From positions 1 through 10,132 of the forward strand of contig CAMKAP010000056.1 of assembly GCA_946410505.1 (NCBI GenBank): DNA of 10,132 nt, in the 5' to 3' direction. Both the position numbers and the translations under genes were made by a program. This document shows, piece by piece, positions 1 to 5,175 of the stretch. How positions within the stretch are numbered: the stretch's first letter is position 1; every line of letters starts with the position of its first letter. The notes under the pieces are model-generated. The model was not told the origin of the DNA. It searched no databases and saw only the letters and a list, made by a program, of their open reading frames with translations. The DNA is from an uncultured Clostridia bacterium. Lineage in GTDB: Bacteria > Bacillota_A > Clostridia > Oscillospirales > Oscillospiraceae.

Positions 1-398
1 CCGAAGGGGTCGACCACCAGGCCGTCCGGCGGGAGGGCGATCGCGTTCATCGTAAAATCCCGCCGCGCCAGATCCGAGGTCAGATCGCCGACGAAGCTGA
101 CGGCCTCCGGGTGGCGGTGGTCGGCGTAGCTGCCGTCGCTGCGGAAGGTCGTGACCTCAACGGCGTGGGAGTTGATCAGCACCGTGACCGTGCCGTGCCG
201 GATGCCGACCGTCAGCGTGCGCGGAAAGAGCTCCCGCACCTGATCCGGCAGGGCGCTGGTGCAGATGTCCCAGTCCTGCGGACGCACGCCCAGCAGCATA
301 TCGCGCCCGCACCCGCCCACCAGATAGGCGGGGTAGCCGCGCCCCTGCAGCGTCACCAGGACCTGGCGCACATATTTGGGAGGTTTTACGTTTGCCAT
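1..398 (-). CDS. cca: CCA-adding tRNA nucleotidyltransferase (N-terminal part, cut by window edge)
   Basis: This gene reads leftwards off the window; 132 N-terminal residues are present of a protein usually about 400-450 residues long. The enzyme adds or repairs the 3' CCA end of tRNA using CTP and ATP in the cytoplasm. The class II nucleotidyltransferase head domain is clear. There is a YLVGGCGRDMLLG block at about residues 25-37, with the GG loop at 28-29. The metal-binding DxD pair is D42 and D44 in QDWDICTSALP. An RRDFTMNAIAL block lies near residues 112-122. The ATG (complement of 396-398) is the only start that leaves the family N-terminus intact. A GGAG about 12 nt upstream is a weak, slightly distant ribosome site. 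The gene diverges from murC across 166 bp. A possible minus-strand promoter (TTGATG, 17 nt, TAAACT) lies in that gap but is poor. A poly(A) polymerase of the same family cannot be excluded from the N-terminus alone. Confidence 0.93.
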   Translation of the reverse strand, partial: MANVKPPKYVRQVLVTLQGRGYPAYLVGGCGRDMLLGVRPQDWDICTSALPDQVRELFPRTLTVGIRHGTVTVLINSHAVEVTTFRSDGSYADHRHPEAVSFVGDLTSDLARRDFTMNAIALPPDGLVVDPF

Positions 399-452
399 AA
401 AAAACCAATACTCCGGCTTCAAAAGATTCTCTCGGCCCGCGCAGACTTGTGC

Positions 453-481
453 TTGCAATGTGGCGGACGAAAGGATATAAT
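453..481 (+). promoter_or_regulatory. Sigma-A type promoter of murC
   Basis: A -35 element TTGCAA (453-458) and a perfect -10 element TATAAT (476-481) are separated by exactly 17 nt. Transcription would begin near 488, leaving a leader of about 75 nt before the murC ATG. The match is read directly from the sequence; activity is inferred. Confidence 0.75.
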
Positions 482-564
482 ATTTTGCGTGCTTTCAGTT
501 TATCATCATGCCCGCGCAACATCAAGAGCGGAAAACAGATTAATTTCTCTTTGGAGTTTTTCAT

Positions 565-1932
565 ATGATCGATTTTGTGAATTTTCTCTCCCCCGGCCGC
601 AAGGGCCATCTGGTTGGGATCGGCGGCGTTTCCATGTCCTCTCTGGCGGAGGTGCTGCAGGGGATGGGCATTGTCGTGACCGGGTCCGACATGAACGAGA
701 GTCCCAACGTCCGCGCGCTGCGGGAGCACGGGATCCCGGTCGCCATTGGACACAAGGCGGAAAACGTGGCGGAGGATGTGGAGTTCATCGTGCGCACCGC
801 TGCCGTTCACAACGATAACCCGGAGATCGTCTATGCCCGCGCCCATGACATTCCGGTCTTTGAGCGCAGCCAGGCCTGGGGCGCCGTGTCCCGGGACTAC
901 AGCAACGCCCTCTGCATTGCCGGCACCCATGGCAAGACCACCACGACCTCCATGTGCACCCATATTCTGATGGCGGCGGATAAGGACCCCACCGTCATGA
1001 TCGGCGGAACCCTCCCGCTTCTGAACGCGGGGCATCGTGTGGGCCACGGCAACACCATCGTCATGGAGTCCTGCGAGTACTATAACTCCTTCCTGTCCTT
1101 CTACCCCACGGTGGCCGTGATTCTGAACATTGAGGCCGATCATCTGGACTTCTTCCGGGATCTGGCGGATGTGGAGGATTCCTTCCGCGCCTTTGCCGAG
1201 CGTGTGCCCGGCTACGGCACCGTGGTCGCCAACTACGACGACGCCAATACCATGCAGACGCTCAAAGGCCTGGATCGCAAGATGCTCACCTTCGGCCTGA
1301 GCAAAGAAGCCGACGTGCACGCGGAGAATATCCGTTACCACGGCGCAAACTCTGAGTTTGACATTTATTACAAGGACCGTCTTTTTACCGATGTGACGCT
1401 CCATGTGCCCGGCGAGCACAACGTAAAGGACGCGCTGGCCGCCACCGCCGCCTGCATCTGCCTGGGTGTGCGCCCCAACGCGGTCAAGTACGGCCTCGCG
1501 GGCTTCAACGGCGCAGGACGCCGCTTCGAGTTCAAGGGCAAATTCAACGGCGCCGACGTCTATGACGATTATGCCCACCACCCGGGCGAGCTCAAGGCTT
1601 TGCTGGACACGGTGGAGGCGCTCAATTATCAGCGCACGGTGCTGGTCTTCCAGCCTCATACCTATTCCCGGACGCAGGCGCTCTTCGACGATTTCGTGGA
1701 GCAGCTGCGACGGCCCGACGTGCTGCTGCTGGCGGAAATCTTTGCCGCCCGGGAGCAGAACACCATCGGTATCTCCTCCGCGGATCTGGCAGCGCAGGTG
1801 GAGGGAGCGCGCTTTTATCCCAGCTTTGAGCAGTTGGAAAACGCCCTGCGGGAGACCGCGAAGCCTGGCGACATTATCTTGACGGTGGGCGCCGGCAACG
1901 TGTTCCGCGTCGGTGAGGATCTTGTCAGATAA
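565..1932 (+). CDS. murC: UDP-N-acetylmuramate--L-alanine ligase MurC
   Basis: MurC uses ATP to join L-alanine to UDP-MurNAc, the first peptide step of cytoplasmic peptidoglycan precursor synthesis. At 455 residues it has the usual length for a Clostridial MurC. All three Mur ligase domains are visible. The N-terminal Rossmann domain binds UDP-MurNAc, with GIGGVSMSSLAEVL at about 19-32. The central ATPase has the P-loop GTHGKTTT at 120-127, ESCEYYNSF at 168-176 and NIEADHLDFF at 188-197. The C-terminal domain starts after GEHN (283-286) and has GAGRRFE (316-322), DDYAHHP (334-340) and FQPHTYSRT (362-370). The ATG is preceded by GGAG at 553-556 with 8 nt spacing. The gene has its own promoter and ends in front of a pair of hairpin terminators, so it looks monocistronic. 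I see no missing motif or frameshift. Confidence 0.97.
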   Translation: MIDFVNFLSPGRKGHLVGIGGVSMSSLAEVLQGMGIVVTGSDMNESPNVRALREHGIPVAIGHKAENVAEDVEFIVRTAAVHNDNPEIVYARAHDIPVFERSQAWGAVSRDYSNALCIAGTHGKTTTTSMCTHILMAADKDPTVMIGGTLPLLNAGHRVGHGNTIVMESCEYYNSFLSFYPTVAVILNIEADHLDFFRDLADVEDSFRAFAERVPGYGTVVANYDDANTMQTLKGLDRKMLTFGLSKEADVHAENIRYHGANSEFDIYYKDRLFTDVTLHVPGEHNVKDALAATAACICLGVRPNAVKYGLAGFNGAGRRFEFKGKFNGADVYDDYAHHPGELKALLDTVEALNYQRTVLVFQPHTYSRTQALFDDFVEQLRRPDVLLLAEIFAAREQNTIGISSADLAAQVEGARFYPSFEQLENALRETAKPGDIILTVGAGNVFRVGEDLVR

Positions 1933-1953
1933 CACATCAGATGACAAAAAACG

Positions 1954-1983
1954 AAAGCTCCCGGGAATCGCCCGGGAGCTTTT
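1954..1983 (+). terminator. Bidirectional intrinsic terminator, murC side
   Basis: A perfect 12-bp stem (1954-1965 with 1971-1982) encloses a 5-nt loop, 22 nt after the murC stop. On the plus strand the stem ends in a short T run. On the minus strand it runs into TTTCGTTTTTT (complement of 1946-1956), a better U-tract. It can therefore end murC transcripts and also back up termination of the convergent gene. Confidence 0.85.
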
Positions 1984-1995
1984 GATCGTATTTAC

Positions 1996-2037
1996 CTGAC
2001 AAAACTCCGACAGCCCGGCTGTCGGAGTTTTTGTCAG
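1996..2037 (-). terminator. Bidirectional intrinsic terminator, acyltransferase-like gene side
   Basis: The stem CTCCGACAGC (2005-2014) pairs perfectly with GCTGTCGGAG (2018-2027) around a CCG loop. The flanking A4/T5 tracts and CTGAC/GTCAG extend the pairing with a single bulged T. It begins 4 nt beyond the stop of the minus-strand gene at 2042. T tracts follow the stem on both strands (five on plus, four on minus), so it should also stop read-through from murC. Confidence 0.85.
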
Positions 2038-2041
2038 TTTA

Positions 2042-2920
2042 TCAGAAGATGTCCTCGTTTACGCGGGTGGGAGGCGCTTCCACGATCTCGGGATGCTGGA
2101 ACATGTAGCGGAAGGCCTGCAGAAGCTGGGCGTAGTAGTGACCGTCCACAATCCCCTCGTCGAGGACCAGCTTGGTGTCTATGTACTTGTTGTCCTCCAC
2201 CTGGCCCTTGCGGTTGATCTCATACTTGTGGTACTTGGCGCCGAAGGCAATGAACACAGGGAGCGTGCCGAAGTTGTAAATGTGGTGGTAAACAGGGCCG
2301 ATGCGCAGGGACCCCAGATCGGTGATGATCATGGAGCCGTGGAAGGGGCTCGCGTCCAGAATCGCCTGGGGCAGCAGACCGAAGTAATCCATGATGCGCA
2401 GGATCATCAGCACAAAGCGGATCAGGAAACGGGGCATCCGGGCGAAGGTGTCGGCAATATCCTCGGTGTTGTTGTTATCGTCCGAGGTCTTGATCTCCTC
2501 GATCTTCTCGTTCATCTTGCGGTAGACGTCAAAAATCGTGTCGGTCGGCTCGAAATGCACCTTGATGGTAGTTTCGGTGGCGTCCACACTGATGGAACGC
2601 TTGACGGTCATGACCACCTCAATATCGTCTCTCGCATAGATACGGCGGCCCGCCACAAAGCGGTTGGCGCCGGGCAGCATGGAGATGCAGCGGATATAGG
2701 CGGCGATGATGAAATGCAGGATGCCGATGCCCTTGAAGCCGTCCACCCGGAGCTTGCGCAGCCGGCGATCCAGCGCCGTGATCTCAAAGCTCTCTTCGTA
2801 GTGAATGAAGCGGTCGTTTCGCTGGGGCATGATAAAGGGGATGAATTTGGCAAAGCCGGGCAGGGAACGAACCAGGCGGCCTTCTCTGCGGTCGCCGAAG
2901 CGACGTCTGTTCTGAGCCAT
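2042..2920 (-). CDS. Lone 2-oxoacid dehydrogenase E2/CAT-fold acyltransferase homologue, catalytic His replaced
   Basis: This 292-residue protein resembles the catalytic domain of dihydrolipoamide acyltransferases (E2) and chloramphenicol acetyltransferase. It has no lipoyl or E1/E3-binding domain, and no E1 or E3 gene lies nearby. Recognisable parts are an N-terminal strand-helix region (residues 36-80, with ALDRRLRKLRVDG), a MITDLG-like block (IITDLGSLRIG, 198-208), FGTLPVFIAFGAK (217-229) and the C-terminal active-site region LVLDEGIVDGHYYAQLL (251-267). In active enzymes this last block reads DHRxxDG; here E255 and G256 occupy the His and Arg positions, while D259-G260 remain. A hydrophobic amphipathic stretch at 162-185 might contact membrane or pack inside the fold. 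The ATG follows GGAGG with 7 nt spacing and has its own promoter. I can assign the fold but not the substrate, and acyl transfer by the usual His mechanism looks unlikely. Confidence 0.85.
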   Translation of the reverse strand: MAQNRRRFGDRREGRLVRSLPGFAKFIPFIMPQRNDRFIHYEESFEITALDRRLRKLRVDGFKGIGILHFIIAAYIRCISMLPGANRFVAGRRIYARDDIEVVMTVKRSISVDATETTIKVHFEPTDTIFDVYRKMNEKIEEIKTSDDNNNTEDIADTFARMPRFLIRFVLMILRIMDYFGLLPQAILDASPFHGSMIITDLGSLRIGPVYHHIYNFGTLPVFIAFGAKYHKYEINRKGQVEDNKYIDTKLVLDEGIVDGHYYAQLLQAFRYMFQHPEIVEAPPTRVNEDIF

Positions 2921-2927
2921 ATGCGAT

Positions 2928-2932
2928 CCTCC
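2928..2932 (-). promoter_or_regulatory. Ribosome binding site of the acyltransferase-like gene
   Basis: GGAGG (complement of 2928-2932) sits 7 nt before the ATG at 2918-2920 and fixes this start. Confidence 0.8.
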
Positions 2933-2961
2933 GAATTGTTTCTAATTTTTGAAGCACCGAC

Positions 2962-2990
2962 ATTATAACGGGTAAGGATTCGGATTACAA
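2962..2990 (-). promoter_or_regulatory. Sigma-A type promoter of the acyltransferase-like gene
   Basis: On the minus strand, TTGTAA (complement of 2985-2990) and a perfect TATAAT (complement of 2962-2967) are spaced by 17 nt. Transcription would start near 2955. The gene can therefore be transcribed on its own, although no hairpin separates it from the upstream helicase-loader gene, so read-through from that operon is also possible. Confidence 0.72.
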
Positions 2991-2996
2991 GTTAAA

Positions 2997-3013
2997 TGTG
3001 AAGATTTTGTAAA
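2997..3013 (-). repeat. Pair of TTxACA hexamers at 11-bp period, possible PhoP-type operator
   Basis: Read on the minus strand, TTTACA (complement of 3008-3013) and TTCACA (complement of 2997-3002) are exactly 11 bp apart and end 6 bp before the -35 hexamer. The spacing and sequence resemble the direct repeats bound by PhoP in Bacillus. The stretch is AT-rich and only two good copies are present, so chance is a real alternative. Confidence 0.25.
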
Positions 3014-3038
3014 GATTTAAGAAATTGGCAACAAACGA

Positions 3039-4034
3039 TTACTTCCTGCGCAGAAGCCGGATGTCCTCGCCCGCAAAGGGGAGGCAGAGAAATTCGCCGG
3101 CCAGGCGTGAGGCGATCTGCCCGCCGTAGAGATTCTCGATCTGCTCATTGGTGCAGTTGGTGCTGATGATGGTTTTCCTGCCGTTGACAAGGCGGGTATT
3201 GATGAGGGTGTAGAGCGCGCTGACGGACATGGGCGTGACCATTTCGGTACCCAAATCGTCCAGGATCATCAGCTCACAGGAGAGCATGCGCTCCACCCGG
3301 CGGTTGGCCTGCTCCTGCTCCTCGGGGGAGCGGGAGAACTTCTGCCTCTCGAAGGCAGAGAGCGCGGAAGCTGCGGTGTCGTAGCAGACGGAGCAGCCCT
3401 TGCCCGCCACCACGCGGGCGATGCAGGCGGAGAGATAGGTTTTGCCGAGCCCCGGCTTTCCCTGCAGGAGAAGATTGGAGGAGACGCGGGGGAAGTTTTC
3501 CGCAAATTTGCGGCAGCTTTCCAGCGCGATCTGAGCCATTTCCCGGGGAATGCAGCCGTATTTCGGCGCGTAGTCGGCGGAATAAAGCGTGAGATCGAAG
3601 TTTTCAAAGCTCTCATCCCCGCTCTGCAGCAGCACGCCCAGTTCTTTCGTCAGCTCCTGGTGATAGAGCCGGTCCAGACAGTCGCAGGGGCCGGCGGGGC
3701 CGTTGCCCGTGTCGCGGCATTTGGGGCAGCTCACGATCTCGTCCAGATAGTCCATGGGCAGACCGTTTTCCACCAAAAGCTCCGCGCGGCGGGCCTGGGT
3801 TTCCAGGTTGTCCTTCTCCAGCGCGGCGATCTGCTCCTTCATATCGGCGGGGTGCCGAATGGTAAGGGACAGGAGCGTCCGCATCTGATCGCGCATCTCA
3901 GCGTCCATGCGGGAAATCTCCGGGATCCGGGCATAGACCGTGCGGAGGCGGCGCTGATGCTCGGCTTCGTTCGCGGCTCGGTTTTTCTCCAGTTGTGCTC
4001 TGGCGCGGGCCAGAAGCTGTCCGTCATAGGGCAC
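3039..4034 (-). CDS. dnaI: DnaI/DnaC-type AAA+ replicative helicase loader
   Basis: This 331-residue ATPase should load the hexameric replicative helicase onto origin DNA. An N-terminal charged, probably coiled-coil region (about 5-90) precedes a zinc-binding cluster CPKC...CDC (C103, C106, C117, C119), the part that contacts the helicase in DnaI. The AAA+ domain has Walker A GKPGLGKT (192-199), Walker B LMILDDLGTE (255-264), sensor-1 residues in IISTNCT (289-295) and a probable arginine finger in ASRLAG (R310). The start is GTG at 4032-4034. It is chosen because GAGGGAGG lies 8 nt upstream and the protein begins naturally there, whereas the nearby ATG is in another frame. The gene follows the DnaD-domain gene by 14 bp on the same strand, and its ribosome site overlaps that gene's stop, so the two are probably translationally coupled. 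A phage-type DnaC is the alternative reading, but the context is chromosomal. Confidence 0.92.
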   Translation of the reverse strand: MPYDGQLLARARAQLEKNRAANEAEHQRRLRTVYARIPEISRMDAEMRDQMRTLLSLTIRHPADMKEQIAALEKDNLETQARRAELLVENGLPMDYLDEIVSCPKCRDTGNGPAGPCDCLDRLYHQELTKELGVLLQSGDESFENFDLTLYSADYAPKYGCIPREMAQIALESCRKFAENFPRVSSNLLLQGKPGLGKTYLSACIARVVAGKGCSVCYDTAASALSAFERQKFSRSPEEQEQANRRVERMLSCELMILDDLGTEMVTPMSVSALYTLINTRLVNGRKTIISTNCTNEQIENLYGGQIASRLAGEFLCLPFAGEDIRLLRRK

Positions 4035-4042
4035 AGCGTTCG

Positions 4043-4050
4043 CCTCCCTC
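4043..4050 (-). promoter_or_regulatory. Strong ribosome binding site that fixes the GTG start of the helicase loader
   Basis: GAGGGAGG (complement of 4043-4050) lies 8 nt before the GTG at 4032-4034 and overlaps the TGA stop (4049-4051) of the upstream gene. This is the layout expected for coupled translation. Confidence 0.75.
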
Positions 4051-4993
4051 AGATTTTGTCAATAATTTTACGCAGCGCGTCCATGTCCACGGGCGCGGGC
4101 TCAGTCTGGCCCTTCTGCCTCGGCGCGGGTCGCCTCGTATCCTTCTCCCGGATCTCTTTGGCCGTGTGCAATCCCATTTCATGCCAGCTCAGGAGAATTT
4201 TGTTCATGTAGGGCCATTTGAGGGCGTTGGTCTGGGTCAGAGTCCGGTCATAGGCGATGGCGATGGCGTCCTCGTGAAAGCCCATGTCCAGCCAGGAGCC
4301 GATGTATTTTTCCTCCGTGGCCGTGAGCTCGCGGCCATATATGTTCAGCAGGATCTTGATCTGCCCCAGCTCGCCCCGGCGGGCCTTCTGTTCGGCAATA
4401 TAGCTCTCCGCCTGCTCCAGCGTCATGATTTCCTGCCGCGCCCACTCATAGGCCAGCTTCTCGATGGCTTTGGCCGAGGGGCGGCGGCTGCTGCCGAAGC
4501 GCTCGGCAAACTGCTCTGCGCAGTTTGTGATCAGCATGATGATCACTTCCGCCGGCAGCCCCAGATAGTCGTAGATACCGAAGAGCACGCGCATGTCGTT
4601 GCTGCTGAGATTCCGGCCCATCACCCGGGCGGCCTCCGCCAGAACGGCGGAGAAAGCCGAATCTTCCCGGCTGCGGCGGGTCAGATCTTCTGCCGTGTAC
4701 TGGGGCGTCTCCTCCGGGGGCGGCAGGATCTCCCGCCGGGAGGCGGGGGGCTGCGGTTTCTCTTCGCTTGCATCGGCGGGGGAGAGAGGGAGCATCTGCA
4801 TCCGCCGCAGCTTTTCTTCCGCCTCGCGGATCTGGCGCATGGTGCGGCAGAGCGCCGCGGCAGCCAACTCAAGATCCGCATTGCCGCTGCGCAGAATATG
4901 GAGATACAGCAGCGCAACATCTCCGTCATGGGCGGAGACGAGCCTGTCCAAAGCCTCGGCGCTGATGATTTTTCCCGTGTTGCTTCCCTGCAT
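4049..4993 (-). CDS. DnaD-domain replication initiation protein with two DnaD-like repeats
   Basis: This 314-residue protein is the probable partner of the helicase loader downstream. Residues 1-68 look like a winged-helix domain (DVALLYLHIL and LRRMQMLPL are typical). A Pro/Glu-rich linker follows (70-100). Two DnaD/DnaB_2 domains come next: the first at about 126-200, from NLSSNDMRVLFGIYDYLGLP, and the second at about 214-285, from YGRELTATEEKYI. The second carries an exact YxxxIxxxW motif (Y262, I266, W270), which in DnaD binds DNA. In the first the motif is degenerate, with A176, L180 and W184. A polar tail ends in MDALRKIIDKI. Two tandem domains plus adjacency to the loader recall Bacillus DnaB-DnaI rather than DnaD, but orthology is uncertain, so no symbol is given. 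The ATG has AGAGG 7 nt upstream and a good promoter. Confidence 0.88.
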   Translation of the reverse strand: MQGSNTGKIISAEALDRLVSAHDGDVALLYLHILRSGNADLELAAAALCRTMRQIREAEEKLRRMQMLPLSPADASEEKPQPPASRREILPPPEETPQYTAEDLTRRSREDSAFSAVLAEAARVMGRNLSSNDMRVLFGIYDYLGLPAEVIIMLITNCAEQFAERFGSSRRPSAKAIEKLAYEWARQEIMTLEQAESYIAEQKARRGELGQIKILLNIYGRELTATEEKYIGSWLDMGFHEDAIAIAYDRTLTQTNALKWPYMNKILLSWHEMGLHTAKEIREKDTRRPAPRQKGQTEPAPVDMDALRKIIDKI

Positions 4994-5041
4994 GTTTCAG
5001 CCTCTGTGTTCAGATTCAAAATAAATTTACAAGCAAAAAGC

Positions 5042-5070
5042 ATTATAACATCAAAATTGACTTGTCGCAA
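5042..5070 (-). promoter_or_regulatory. Sigma-A type promoter of the DnaD-domain/helicase-loader operon
   Basis: On the minus strand TTGCGA (complement of 5065-5070), 17 nt and a perfect TATAAT (complement of 5042-5047). Its -35 hexamer shares three bases with the -35 of the divergent promoter. Confidence 0.72.
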
Positions 5071-5091
5071 TAGGCAGCTGTGTGTTATAAT
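5062..5091 (+). promoter_or_regulatory. Promoter of the U32-maf-mreC-mreD-mrdA operon, extended -10
   Basis: TATAAT at 5086-5091 is preceded by TG at 5083-5084, giving an extended -10. The -35 candidate is TTGTCG (5062-5067) at 18 nt. TTGACT at 5057-5062 is a better hexamer but 23 nt away, too far. Transcription would begin near 5098, about 78 nt before the first gene. I see no other clear promoter up to the right edge. Confidence 0.68.
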
Positions 5092-5163
5092 ACCCTGAAT
5101 TATAGTGGGTATCATATCGAGGAAACGATCCGAACGCCGCTTTCTTTTGCGGATTACAATAAA

Positions 5164-5168
5164 AGGAG
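5164..5168 (+). promoter_or_regulatory. Ribosome binding site that fixes the U32 gene start
   Basis: AGGAG lies 7 nt before the ATG at 5176. Longer in-frame upstream extension would begin before the predicted transcription start, so this ATG is the start. Confidence 0.8.
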
Positions 5169-5175
5169 CAAAGAC

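Noticed and set aside
157..1947. 596-codon open frame on the minus strand across murC and the cca start
   Set aside because: It is the shadow of two well-supported genes: murC has every Mur ligase motif on the plus strand, and cca uses a different minus-strand frame. The translation is low-complexity, rich in His, Gly and Val, and matches no family I know.
2093..2968. 291-codon open frame on the plus strand opposite the E2-like gene
   Set aside because: The minus-strand frame has a recognised fold, promoter, ribosome site and terminator. The plus-strand frame has none of these and crosses the minus-strand promoter.
4025..4027. ATG on the minus strand near the helicase-loader start
   Set aside because: It is in a different frame from the loader and opens only a short shadow frame. 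The GTG at 4032-4034 is in frame and has a strong ribosome site.
5080..5175. N-terminal extension of the U32 protein from a GTG at 5080
   Set aside because: It would begin upstream of the predicted transcription start near 5098 and lacks a ribosome site. The ATG at 5176 has AGGAG and gives the normal family N-terminus.
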